64,000 nucleotides of DNA from Verrucomicrobiaceae bacterium (GTDB taxonomy: Bacteria > Verrucomicrobiota > Verrucomicrobiia > Verrucomicrobiales > Verrucomicrobiaceae), in assembly GCA_947507875.1 (NCBI GenBank), contig CANNQP010000004.1, positions 62,001 through 126,000 on the forward strand, read 5' to 3'. A program made the position numbers and the translations under genes. The notes below the pieces were generated by a model. The model was not told the DNA's origin, ran no database searches, and saw only the letters and a program-made list of their open reading frames with translations. Of this stretch, positions 56,384-64,000 are shown in pieces (the stretch's first letter is position 1; each line of letters opens with the position of its first letter).

Positions 56384-58909
56384 ATGAACAACTTTACCCC
56401 ACGCGCTCAACAGGTTCTGGCACTCGCCCGCAAGGAGGCAGACCGCTTTAACCATAACTATGTCGGCACCGAACACATCTTGCTCGGGCTGATTAAACTT
56501 GGGCAAGGTGTTGCTGTGAACGTGCTAGGCAAACTCGGCCTCGATCTAGAAACAGTACGTCTGCATGTCGAACAAAAAGTCGGCTCAGGCCCTGAAACCA
56601 AAATGGTGGGCAACATCCCCTACACGCCACGTGTCAAGAAAGTGCTAGCGCTCGCTAGCAAAGAGGCCAAAGCCCTGACGCACAGCTACGTCGGCACAGA
56701 GCACATCCTGCTGGGTCTGCTGCGGGAAGGCGAAGGCGTGGCGGCCCAAGTGCTGCGCGACCTTGACGTGAACCTAGACAAGGCACGCAATGAAATCCTT
56801 CGTGAGCTGGATCCCAATTTCAGCGCCAATGACGAAGAGGACGAAGAAAGCAGCGACCCTGTGACGCCCGATGGCAAAGGCGACGTCGATCCCGGCAAGA
56901 AAAAGAAAAAGAACGAAAAAACCCCTGCCCTCAAAGCCTTTGGCCGCGACCTCACCGAGCTCGCTCAGCAGGGTGAAATGGACCCGGTCATTGGCCGCAG
57001 CGAAGAAATCGCACGCGTGATCCAGATCCTTTGCCGCCGCACGAAAAACAACCCCGTGTTGATTGGCGAAGCCGGAGTGGGCAAAACCGCCATCGTCGAA
57101 GGTCTCGCTCAAGAGATCATCAACGGCAACGTGCCAGAAATTCTGCGTGAGAAACGAGTCATCACCCTAGACCTTGCCCTCATGGTGGCAGGCACCAAAT
57201 ATCGCGGCCAATTTGAGGAGCGCATCAAAGCCGTCATGGATGAGATTCGCCGCACGAAAAACGTCATCCTTTTCATCGACGAACTGCACACCATGGTCGG
57301 TGCTGGCTCTGCCGAAGGTACCATGGATGCCAGCAATATCATCAAACCTGCCCTTAGCCGCGGTGAGATGCAGGTCATCGGGGCAACCACCCTGAACGAA
57401 TATCGCAAATACATCGAGAAAGACAGCGCCCTGGAACGCCGCTTCCAACAGGTCAAGGTGGAAGAGCCTTCCGTCGAAGACGCCATCAAAATCCTCATGG
57501 GACTGAAGGGCAAATACGAGATGCACCACAAGGCCACCTACACCGACGAAGCCATTCGCCAATCGGTGCAGCTGAGTTCACGCTACCTCACCGCCCGCTT
57601 CCTTCCGGACAAGGCCATTGACATCATGGATGAAGCTGGCTCACGCTGCCGCATCGCCGCCATGACTCGGCCGCCTGAGCTCAAGGACATCGACGCGGAG
57701 ATCGAGCAAATCCGAGTGGAAAAAGAAACCTGCATCAAAGATCAGGACTTCGAAAAAGCGGCGCGTCTTCGTGATCATGAAAAAAATGCCAAGAAGCGCT
57801 ACGACGATATCTTAGCCCACTGGCGTCAGCACAACCAAGAATCCACGGTAACCGTTAGCGAAGACGACGTCATGGCAGTGGTCTCCAAGTGGACGGGTGT
57901 TCCGCTTCAACGCATGGAGCAGGCAGAGGCAGCCAAGCTGCTCAAGATGGAAGAAGAGCTGAAAGGCAAAGTCATCGGTCAAGACGAAGCGGTCATTGCC
58001 ATCAGCAAGGCACTGCGTCGTAGCCGCGCAGACCTCAAGGACCCACGCCGCCCGATTGGGAGTTTCCTCTTCCTCGGCCCCACGGGGGTCGGTAAAACGT
58101 TCTTGGCCAAGAACTTGGCGGAGTTCATGTTCGGTAGCGCTGAAGCACTGATCCAGCTCGACATGTCGGAATACATGGAGAAGCACACTGCTAGCCGTCT
58201 CATCGGCGCACCTCCAGGGTACGTCGGTTATGAAGAGGGTGGTCAGCTTTCGGAGGCTGTGCGTCGTCGCCCCTACAGTGTGGTTTTGTTCGATGAGATC
58301 GAAAAAGCGCACCCCGACGTGATGCACCTGCTCCTTCAGATCCTGGAGGAAGGTCAAGTCACCGACAATTTCGGTAGGAAGATCGACTTCCGCAACACCA
58401 TCGTGATCCTAACCTCGAACGTGGGCGCCGAACAGATTAAGCGTCAGACCACGCTGGGTTTTGCCGCGATGCAGCAAGACCACGCGGACAACGACGCCAT
58501 CAAAGGCAAGATTCAGGAGACGGCGAAGAAGTTCTTCAAGCCTGAATTCCTGAATCGACTGGATGACCTGATTGTCTTCAAGATGCTTGAGAAAGAGCAA
58601 CTGGCCACGATTGTGAACCTTGAGGTCGAAAAAGTGGTGAATCGCCTCAAGAAACGGAACATTCACATCAAGCTCGACAGCACGGCGATCGAGTTTCTCA
58701 TGAAGGAAGGTTACGACCCTCAATATGGGGCCAGACCGATGCGCCGCGCAGTCGAGAAAAACATCGAAGACCCTCTCTCCGAACACCTGTTGCGTGGGGA
58801 TGTCCGCGAAGGGGATACCGTGATTGTTGCCTTCGATCCTGAAGCCAAGCGCCTCAAGTTCTCCGCAGAATCCACCCCTCGGGTGGCCGAAGAAATCGCA
58901 GCGAACTGA
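56384..58909 (+). CDS. clpC: ATP-dependent Clp protease ATP-binding subunit ClpC
   Basis: AAA+ unfoldase that feeds proteins to ClpP. Start at 56384 ([20 protein letters not shown]) is the standard ClpC N-terminus. Two Clp-N repeats (to about 143) precede an acidic/lysine-rich linker (148-178). The first AAA domain has Walker [10 protein letters not shown] at 228-236, a UVR motif lies in the middle ([18 protein letters not shown]), and the second AAA domain has GPTGVGKT near 566. The C-terminal D2-small part is complete. 841 residues, normal. No mcsA/mcsB or ctsR is nearby. Confidence 0.96.
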   Translation: MNNFTPRAQQVLALARKEADRFNHNYVGTEHILLGLIKLGQGVAVNVLGKLGLDLETVRLHVEQKVGSGPETKMVGNIPYTPRVKKVLALASKEAKALTHSYVGTEHILLGLLREGEGVAAQVLRDLDVNLDKARNEILRELDPNFSANDEEDEESSDPVTPDGKGDVDPGKKKKKNEKTPALKAFGRDLTELAQQGEMDPVIGRSEEIARVIQILCRRTKNNPVLIGEAGVGKTAIVEGLAQEIINGNVPEILREKRVITLDLALMVAGTKYRGQFEERIKAVMDEIRRTKNVILFIDELHTMVGAGSAEGTMDASNIIKPALSRGEMQVIGATTLNEYRKYIEKDSALERRFQQVKVEEPSVEDAIKILMGLKGKYEMHHKATYTDEAIRQSVQLSSRYLTARFLPDKAIDIMDEAGSRCRIAAMTRPPELKDIDAEIEQIRVEKETCIKDQDFEKAARLRDHEKNAKKRYDDILAHWRQHNQESTVTVSEDDVMAVVSKWTGVPLQRMEQAEAAKLLKMEEELKGKVIGQDEAVIAISKALRRSRADLKDPRRPIGSFLFLGPTGVGKTFLAKNLAEFMFGSAEALIQLDMSEYMEKHTASRLIGAPPGYVGYEEGGQLSEAVRRRPYSVVLFDEIEKAHPDVMHLLLQILEEGQVTDNFGRKIDFRNTIVILTSNVGAEQIKRQTTLGFAAMQQDHADNDAIKGKIQETAKKFFKPEFLNRLDDLIVFKMLEKEQLATIVNLEVEKVVNRLKKRNIHIKLDSTAIEFLMKEGYDPQYGARPMRRAVEKNIEDPLSEHLLRGDVREGDTVIVAFDPEAKRLKFSAESTPRVAEEIAAN

Positions 58910-58930
58910 AGCCACGTCACGCGCTCCCGC

Positions 58931-59746
58931 ATGTCCAACCGACCAGGCTGCCCGCCTCCGATTCTGAGCATCGCTGGCTCAGATTGTTCGGCGGGTGCGG
59001 GCATCCAGGCTGACCTAAAGACCATCTTCGCCCTTGGCGGTTATGGTCTAACGGCCGTCACGAGCGTCGTCTCAGAAACGCCTGGCCGAGTCTCGATGAT
59101 CCATAAGATGGATGAGGCGATCATCCGAGACCAGGTGGAAATCCTGTTGTCTGCTTTCCCCATCAAGGCAGCAAAAACAGGCATGCTCGGCGGAGAGGAA
59201 CAAGTGTGTGCTGTGGCAGACGTTTGGAGCCGGCTAGGTCAGAAAGTCCCGCTAGTCGTAGATCCAGTCATGGTCGCCACCAGCGGTGGCAAACTCTTGC
59301 AGGACTCCGCCATTGAGGGGTTGTGTGATCGTCTTCTGCCCCTGGCTACCGTCATCACGCCGAACATGGATGAAGCGGAAGTGCTGTGGCAAAAGCCCGT
59401 GAAGACTCGCGGTGAGATGGAAGCCTGCGCACGCGATTTAGCGGATCGTTTTCAAACAAACATCCTGGTCAAGGGCGGGCACCTGCTAGACGACAAGGCT
59501 GCTGATGTTGCCTGTATTGGCGGTGAGATGCATTGGTTTGAGGTCGAAAGAACGCCTGGCGTTCAAACCCATGGCACGGGCTGCACCTATTCTGCAGCCA
59601 TTGCGACGGCACTGGGCTTAGGACATGATTTACGTCAGGCCATCGCACATGCCAAAGCCTATGTGAGTGATGCTATTTCCAAGCATTATGCCTGGACTTT
59701 TTCACAACACACGGTGCATGCGCTGAACCATTCTGTGGCTGCATGA
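58931..59746 (+). CDS. thiD: Hydroxymethylpyrimidine/phosphomethylpyrimidine kinase
   Basis: Phosphorylates HMP and HMP-phosphate for thiamine synthesis. 271 residues of the ribokinase fold: LSIAGSDCSAGAGIQADLKT, YGLTAVTSVVSETPG, AAKTGMLGG, VVDPVMVATSGG, VITPNMDEAEVL, ILVKGGHL, and the anion-hole/catalytic GTGCTYSAAIA near residue 217. No TPP riboswitch is seen upstream. The next gene overlaps its stop (ATGA, 59743-59746). Confidence 0.94.
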   Translation: MSNRPGCPPPILSIAGSDCSAGAGIQADLKTIFALGGYGLTAVTSVVSETPGRVSMIHKMDEAIIRDQVEILLSAFPIKAAKTGMLGGEEQVCAVADVWSRLGQKVPLVVDPVMVATSGGKLLQDSAIEGLCDRLLPLATVITPNMDEAEVLWQKPVKTRGEMEACARDLADRFQTNILVKGGHLLDDKAADVACIGGEMHWFEVERTPGVQTHGTGCTYSAAIATALGLGHDLRQAIAHAKAYVSDAISKHYAWTFSQHTVHALNHSVAA

Positions 59747-60861
59747 AGGCACTGCTTATCCATTTAGGATTCATGGGCGGAGCGCTACTCTCGCTCGCCC
59801 AAGCCGCGTCCATTGCCCCCCAAAAAGAATCACAGCCGCCTCTCTCTCAAGCCGCCGTACAAAATGCCTTTCAGTTACTTCGCAGTGAATACATCCGAGC
59901 AGACAAACTGGATCATTCTGCCCTAGGACGAGCGGCCCTACGGGGTCTGCTTCAAGAGTTGGATCTTGGAGCCTCTCTCATACGCAACACAGACACCTTG
60001 CGTCCCCCCATCGCCGAAGGCTTGATCTCAGAAAAGCTGACGCCAAGTGTCGCTTACGAGCGCTTCCAATCCTTCACTCAAAAGGAAGTTCATGCGTTTC
60101 GTGAACAGCTGAAATCTCATGCAGAGACTAAGGTTCAGCATGTCATCCTCGACCTTCGCCATCCAGCCGCGCCTGGTGATTTTGAAGTCGCTGCGAATCT
60201 GCTCGAGTCCTTTGTCCCTGAAGGTGAGCTCATGTTTAAGCTCAAGCAGGCACAGTCGCAGGTCACCCAGCTTTACATCAGCCATCAAAAACCCATTTGG
60301 AATCGTCCATGCCTGGTCTTGATCGATGAGGACTGCTGCAATCTCGCAGAAACCGTTGCAGCGGTGCTCAAGCAGCGCGGTTTGGCCCTTCTGATCGGCA
60401 GCCCCACTCGCGGTGCCACGGTTCGCTTTGAAACGAGACCTCTCGATGCGCTTTGGTCTATCCGATACGCCCGCGCTGAAATGCAGCTGCCAGACAACAC
60501 CTCACTTTTTGGCCAAGGCTTGACGCCTGATTTCCCCATCATTTTGCCTCCTGGGATGAAACAGCCACTTTTTGCTGCAGATCAACGCCCCTCCTTGAGG
60601 GAAACCTTTTTTGAGACTCCACGACCTCGCTACAATGAGGCCGCTTTGGTGAATCGACGCAATCCCGAACTCGATGATTTCATCCGACGCAGCGCAGGTC
60701 TCGAAAAACAGTCCCCGACCAAGCTGCCGAAAGATCAGGTGCTACAACGGGCCGTGGATATGATCATAACGCGCTCGTTTTTTGAGCAAACTCAGCTCAA
60801 GTGGGAAATGAAAGATTCATCTCAACCCAAGACCATCCACAAAACGGATCAGGCCCCATGA
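59743..60861 (+). CDS. Degenerate S41-like (C-terminal processing peptidase) protein
   Basis: 372 residues with a signal peptide (MKALLIHLGFMGGALLSLAQA). The layout follows S41 proteases: helical N-terminal region, then a core with VQHVILDLRHPAAPGDFEVAANLLESF and PCLVLIDEDCCNLAETVAAVLKQRGLALLIGSPTRGATV (positions about 189-227). In active enzymes the second block contains SAS-x-E and later a TxGKG lysine. Here these are CCNLAE and TRGAT, so the catalytic serine and lysine are missing and the PDZ domain seems absent. It is likely a non-enzymatic relative. Overlaps on both sides couple it to thiD and the OB-fold gene. Confidence 0.7.
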   Translation: MKALLIHLGFMGGALLSLAQAASIAPQKESQPPLSQAAVQNAFQLLRSEYIRADKLDHSALGRAALRGLLQELDLGASLIRNTDTLRPPIAEGLISEKLTPSVAYERFQSFTQKEVHAFREQLKSHAETKVQHVILDLRHPAAPGDFEVAANLLESFVPEGELMFKLKQAQSQVTQLYISHQKPIWNRPCLVLIDEDCCNLAETVAAVLKQRGLALLIGSPTRGATVRFETRPLDALWSIRYARAEMQLPDNTSLFGQGLTPDFPIILPPGMKQPLFAADQRPSLRETFFETPRPRYNEAALVNRRNPELDDFIRRSAGLEKQSPTKLPKDQVLQRAVDMIITRSFFEQTQLKWEMKDSSQPKTIHKTDQAP

Positions 60862-61079
60862 TTCCCTCCCAAGTCTACACTCATGTGACGCTCATGAGTC
60901 CGCACGATGAGCGAACGTGGCATGCCCAACTGCCAAATGGCAAACCCGTCATCGCCTTTCGCCTTCAGCACGAATCGAGGCTCGCTCTCCAAGCCGGAGA
61001 TGTCGTGCCTGCGAGCCTGAGCGTGTGCGATTTTTCGCAAGCACACCTAGAAGAACCGTGCTTAGCTCACGAAGGTTAA
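60858..61079 (+). CDS. Small OB-fold (IF-1/S1-like) protein
   Basis: 73 residues from the ATG at 60858, whose TGA overlap with the previous stop supports the start. The pattern VTLMSPHDERTWHAQLPNGKPVIAFRLQHESRLALQAGDVVPASLSVCDFSQAHL (positions 8-62) follows the translation initiation factor IF-1/S1 OB-fold layout, where GDxVxxxLSxxDxxxxxI is the closing strand. It is not the canonical infA. An RNA-binding role is inference. Confidence 0.55.
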   Translation: MIPSQVYTHVTLMSPHDERTWHAQLPNGKPVIAFRLQHESRLALQAGDVVPASLSVCDFSQAHLEEPCLAHEG

Positions 61080-61097
61080 CCCATCGACTGCAACGCC

Positions 61098-61625
61098 ATG
61101 ACTCTGAATCCCAAGCTCGCCAAACTGCTGAATGAACAGATCAATAACGAAATGTCTTCCAGCTATGTTTACTTAGCCATGTCAGCGTGGTTCGAGCAGA
61201 CACCCTACTCCGGCTTTGCCCAGTGGATGTTCAATCAAAGCCGCGAGGAAACCATGCATGCGCTGAAGTTTTACCAATACGTGGTGGATCGTGACGCGGC
61301 AGTGGTCTTGCAACCTATCGCCAAGCCGAAAGCAGACTTCAAAAGTCCCATTGATGTTTTTGAGCATAGCCTCAAGCAGGAGCAAAAAGTCACTCAGCAA
61401 ATCAATGACCTCTTTGAAGTCGCCGAACAAGTCAAAGACCATGCGTCCAAGAATTTGCTGCTCTGGTTCCTGAATGAACAGATGGAGGAAGAAAAATCCG
61501 TGAAGGATATGTTGGATCGCCTGAAACTCGCGGGCAATGATCCTGCAAGTCTGCTGGTGTTGGATCGGGAAGCCGCCCAACGAAAAGGAGCAACCGAAAG
61601 TCAGGAAGCTGACGCGTCCCATTGA
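61098..61625 (+). CDS. ftnA: Non-heme ferritin
   Basis: Iron-storage 24-mer subunit, 175 residues. Ferroxidase ligands are intact: E18, E51, H54, E95 and Q128 in the E. coli FtnA pattern (NNEMSSSYVYLAMSAWFEQ, SREETMHALKFYQ, LNEQMEEEKSVKDM). No heme-binding methionine of bacterioferritin is seen. A non-standard acidic/polar tail of about ten residues ends the protein. The hemW start overlaps its stop, which links iron storage with heme handling. Confidence 0.93.
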   Translation: MTLNPKLAKLLNEQINNEMSSSYVYLAMSAWFEQTPYSGFAQWMFNQSREETMHALKFYQYVVDRDAAVVLQPIAKPKADFKSPIDVFEHSLKQEQKVTQQINDLFEVAEQVKDHASKNLLLWFLNEQMEEEKSVKDMLDRLKLAGNDPASLLVLDREAAQRKGATESQEADASH

Positions 61626-62749
61626 CCCTCCGCCAGGAACGCGTGCGACATCTCTACGTTCATATTCCTTTCTGCCACAGGATTTGCCCCTACTGCAGCT
61701 TCTACAAACACACCCCAGGAGCAACGCCGATGGGAGACTTCGTGGATTCCCTTTTGAAGGAAGCGGAACGCCAGAGCTCTTTGATCCAAGAGCCTTTGCT
61801 GACGGTTTACTTCGGAGGCGGCACCCCGACGGCCTTGAGTGAAACCCATCTCTACCGATTGATCCGTGGCCTTCAGGAAAGGCTACCGATCGGAAATGAC
61901 ATCGAATTCACCTGCGAAGCCAACCCCCGAACGGTGACCCGAAATAAAGCGATGATGATGCGCGAATGCGGCGTCAATCGTGTCAGTTTAGGCATTCAAG
62001 CTTGGGATCCAGCCACTCTCAAGACCTTAGGGCGAGATCACGAGCCCGACGATGCATTGGAGACTTATCAGGTTCTTCAGCAAGCTGGCTTTGCCAATTT
62101 GAACTTAGATTTGATGTTCTCCATCCCCGGCCAATCCATGGAGCAGTGGCAACAAACGCTGGATTTAACCCTTCGTCTGAAGCCGCAGCACATCTCTGCC
62201 TACAACCTGAACTATGAAGAGGACACGGACTTCTTTCAGCGACTGAAGCGCGGTCAATACCAGGTGGATGAAGAGCGAGACGCCTCCTTTTTCTTTCAGG
62301 CGCACGACCTGCTAGAGGCGGCAGGTTATGAGCATTACGAGATCAGCAACTACGCGCAACCAGGCCATGCATCGGCCCACAATGCCGCCTATTGGATGGG
62401 GCATGATTATCTGGGATTAGGTCCAGGAGCATGGAGCACGATTCATCACCGACGTTGGCAAAACATGCCGGATACCTTGGGCTACATCAAGGCCATGGCT
62501 GATGATACCAGCACTGCCCTACCCGCCGAAAACCTCACGGAAGCCGACTTTAGAACAGAACGTTTTGGTCTGGAGTTGAGAACCAAGCACGGACTCGACC
62601 GTGGCATGATCCGACCGTCCGAAGCCGCACTGCTCCATGCACTGATCACGGACGGACTCATTGAAGAAACCCAGGGGCGGCTCCGCCTGACGCGAGCCGC
62701 GATGCCATTGGTGGATTCGATCGCTGTGGCGCTGTTGGGCACCGATTGA
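61622..62749 (+). CDS. hemW: Radical SAM heme chaperone HemW
   Basis: 375 residues. The radical SAM cluster motif is CHRICPYC (C18, C22, C25). The HemW set continues with VYFGGGTPTAL, EANPRTVTRNKAMMMRECGVNRVSLGIQ (positions about 99-126), LMFSIPGQSMEQW and YEISNYAQPGHASAHN. HemW carries heme to respiratory targets and is often misnamed coproporphyrinogen III oxidase. The start is read as TTG at 61622, overlapping the ferritin stop. A GTG at 61643 preceded by AGGA is an equally good choice, since the family begins close to LYVHIPFC. Confidence 0.93.
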   Translation: MTLRQERVRHLYVHIPFCHRICPYCSFYKHTPGATPMGDFVDSLLKEAERQSSLIQEPLLTVYFGGGTPTALSETHLYRLIRGLQERLPIGNDIEFTCEANPRTVTRNKAMMMRECGVNRVSLGIQAWDPATLKTLGRDHEPDDALETYQVLQQAGFANLNLDLMFSIPGQSMEQWQQTLDLTLRLKPQHISAYNLNYEEDTDFFQRLKRGQYQVDEERDASFFFQAHDLLEAAGYEHYEISNYAQPGHASAHNAAYWMGHDYLGLGPGAWSTIHHRRWQNMPDTLGYIKAMADDTSTALPAENLTEADFRTERFGLELRTKHGLDRGMIRPSEAALLHALITDGLIEETQGRLRLTRAAMPLVDSIAVALLGTD

Positions 62750-62957
62750 TTTGTTTGGCCCCGACACGGCTGCTCACATTGAATGGACGCTCTCGGCAAC
62801 GCTTGACTGAAAGCGTCCCGTAGGCAGGTGGCAACGCCGAGACTTTCAACCATCCATCAAGGCTTGCTGGGGTCTTTCGCAACGGCCCTCCCAGCTCTGC
62901 TGGCTGAAACCTTTTGCACTTCCACCCAAAGAGCCACGATGAACCAGATTGCCGCAA

Positions 62958-63617
62958 TTAAAGTCCATGGGGATGGCGTGGAAAGAACCCAGCGTAGTTG
63001 CGACCTTGAGGGCGCCAACGGCAACCTTCGCCAGGTTTGCCACCGCTCGTATCGAAACGAAGACCACAGATCGTCATGAAGACATGATCACCTGGCTTCA
63101 CCCAAATGGTGATAAAACGACCTTCTCCTGGCTGACCATAGTTAGCAAAACCTCGAGATGTCAGCGGTGATTTGAGCAGACCAGCCTTGATCAACGTGTA
63201 AGAGGTTGAGCTCGAGCAATCATAAGCGTTGTCCTCGACACGCACATGGCCACGCCCACGAGCATACGGGCTTTCCTGCAAATGATTGGCCGCATTGATG
63301 ACGTATTGCACCTGCACTGGCAGGTTGGCAGAGCACGCTGCGATGTTACCCTGAAGGCGGATCAAGTGGCTGGCTGAGGCAGCTGAGCTTAGGCCCGAGC
63401 TACGTGCTAATATCGCCCGTTGGGCGTTGTAGGCCGCCAGCTGCTGTTGATAGATGACCAGCTGCTGCTGATACACCGCAAGCTTCTGTTGATACTCTGC
63501 CCACTCTTGATGACGAATGGCAGAAACAGCCCGGGAGTCCTGAGCGCTGACCTCTTGAGCAGCCAAATCACAAGCGATTAGCAGCGAAATGAGGGCGATG
63601 GCAGCAGGGGACGCCAT
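62958..63617 (-). CDS. Exported NlpC/P60-like cysteine peptidase
   Basis: 219 residues with a signal peptide (ends near residue 25). A glutamine/tyrosine-rich coiled segment follows (EYQQKLAVYQQQLVIYQQQLAAYN, 41-64, three heptad-like copies) and then a C-terminal domain with AYDCSSSTSYTLIKAGLL (C134) and PGDHVFMTICGLRFDT (H178). These match the NlpC/P60 catalytic Cys and His regions of cell-wall endopeptidases. A third residue may be the histidine in HPHG at the end. The gene stands alone, opposite to hemW. Confidence 0.75.
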   Translation of the reverse strand: MASPAAIALISLLIACDLAAQEVSAQDSRAVSAIRHQEWAEYQQKLAVYQQQLVIYQQQLAAYNAQRAILARSSGLSSAASASHLIRLQGNIAACSANLPVQVQYVINAANHLQESPYARGRGHVRVEDNAYDCSSSTSYTLIKAGLLKSPLTSRGFANYGQPGEGRFITIWVKPGDHVFMTICGLRFDTSGGKPGEGCRWRPQGRNYAGFFPRHPHGL

Positions 63618-63951
63618 GGTTAAATTTACAGATTATATGGTTTTTATATAAACCAAGATTCAAGAGCAAGGTTAAAATCTTAGTTTCTCAGTTTCTTCGG
63701 AAGAAAGGAGCCGTCGTTGGCTGCTCTGCGATGATGGCTGTTCTAGAGTTGGCACCCTCCGATTCTTCCACGTGCAAAGGGTTTCCCATTCCCAACCTGG
63801 GAGAAGCCTCTCGTTTTGAATGGAGATTTCTTTGAGAATGACTTCCGGCCCTATTCTTCCTCGGATGAATCGCTTGTGAAAACTTTCACAAACGGGTTGC
63901 CCCTCAGATGGCTGACGCGTATTCCTCGGAATCTTATTCCCCCTGAAGACC
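63618..63951. other. Intergenic stretch
   Basis: 334 bases between the NlpC-like gene and the last, truncated frame. A minus-strand frame (63672-63953) has no recognisable family and poor composition. Near 63641-63656 there is a short AT-rich inverted repeat GGTTTTTATATAAACC next to the presumed promoter of the NlpC-like gene. Confidence 0.4.
63632..63637 (-). promoter_or_regulatory. Possible -10 box of the NlpC-like gene
   Basis: On the minus strand TATAAT occurs 15 bases before the ATG at 63617, in an unusually AT-rich stretch. A TTGAAT lies 20 bases further upstream, wider than ideal. The 5' untranslated region would be very short. Confidence 0.35.
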
Positions 63952-64000
63952 ATGGTTGCACCCGCTGAATCCGCTGAAACACTTGCCGCCTACGACTCCA
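63952..64000 (+). CDS. Start of a gene cut by the window end
   Basis: An ATG opens a frame reading MVAPAESAETLAAYDS up to the last base. CCCCTGAAG upstream is a weak RBS candidate. Too short to identify. Confidence 0.4.
   Translation, partial: MVAPAESAETLAAYDS

Noticed and set aside
62750..62957. Terminator after hemW
   Set aside because: GGACGCT/AGCGTCC can pair near 62792-62819 but no U-tract follows.
63672..63953. 93-codon minus-strand frame
   Set aside because: No start context, family or sensible composition.

Overview
The window reads as chromosomal DNA of a GC-rich Verrucomicrobiota bacterium (Prosthecobacter/Verrucomicrobium-like). That placement is an inference from gene content: a GreA with a very long N-terminal extension as in chlamydial relatives, an SHD1-domain metallopeptidase, an exosortase fused to an EpsI domain, ThuA, SMP-30 and Tat-exported Gfo/Idh/MocA proteins, and a type V-B CRISPR locus. 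No rRNA or tRNA gene and no intact insertion sequence was seen.

Layout. 1-4.4 kb: the end of a glycosyltransferase gene, then a tight neuB-neuC-neuA operon that makes CMP-sialic acid for a surface glycan. 4.6-30.2 kb: housekeeping and metabolic genes, including ROK sugar kinase-metF, the greA-like gene, cobalamin adenosyltransferase, eno-ftsB, exosortase, hemC, SMP-30, a Gfo/Idh/MocA protein, araB, dnaB, proB with a polyamine-type binding protein, a polyprenyl synthase, a FadL-like porin and a beta-helix protein. 30.2-34.3 kb: one 1355-residue TPR/PQQ-repeat protein.

34.3-46.1 kb is the accessory core, a type V-B CRISPR-Cas locus. It holds an array of 41 identical 36-bp repeats with 40 spacers, a tracrRNA candidate carrying a perfect 17-nt anti-repeat, cas2, a cas4-cas1 fusion, and an exceptionally long Cas12b of 1596 aa with all three RuvC motifs. 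Three oddities surround it. A second copy of leader plus one repeat lies 1.2 kb upstream and runs straight into two strong hairpins and a U-tract, so it looks like a small crRNA-like RNA gene. A HicAB toxin-antitoxin pair and a possible Cas9 C-terminal remnant sit between the two leader copies. A 48-codon remnant of a different Cas12b N-terminus sits just upstream of the intact effector gene.

46.7-64 kb: coiled-coil protein, ThuA protein, a lone nuoF, pentapeptide protein, purQ, FKBP isomerase, O-antigen ligase/polymerase-like protein, SulP transporter, sufT, clpC, and a compact run thiD / degenerate S41 protein / small OB-fold protein / ferritin / hemW with overlapping stops and starts, followed by an NlpC/P60-like secreted protein.

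How the CRISPR genes would work together (family knowledge applied to what is seen): Cas4-Cas1 with Cas2 would add spacers at the leader end near 35.6 kb. The array and tracrRNA would both be read on the + strand and pair through the 3' half of the repeat. Cas12b would use the duplex to cut DNA with its single RuvC nuclease. The cas genes run on the - strand towards the array, so the two transcription units converge near 38.7 kb.
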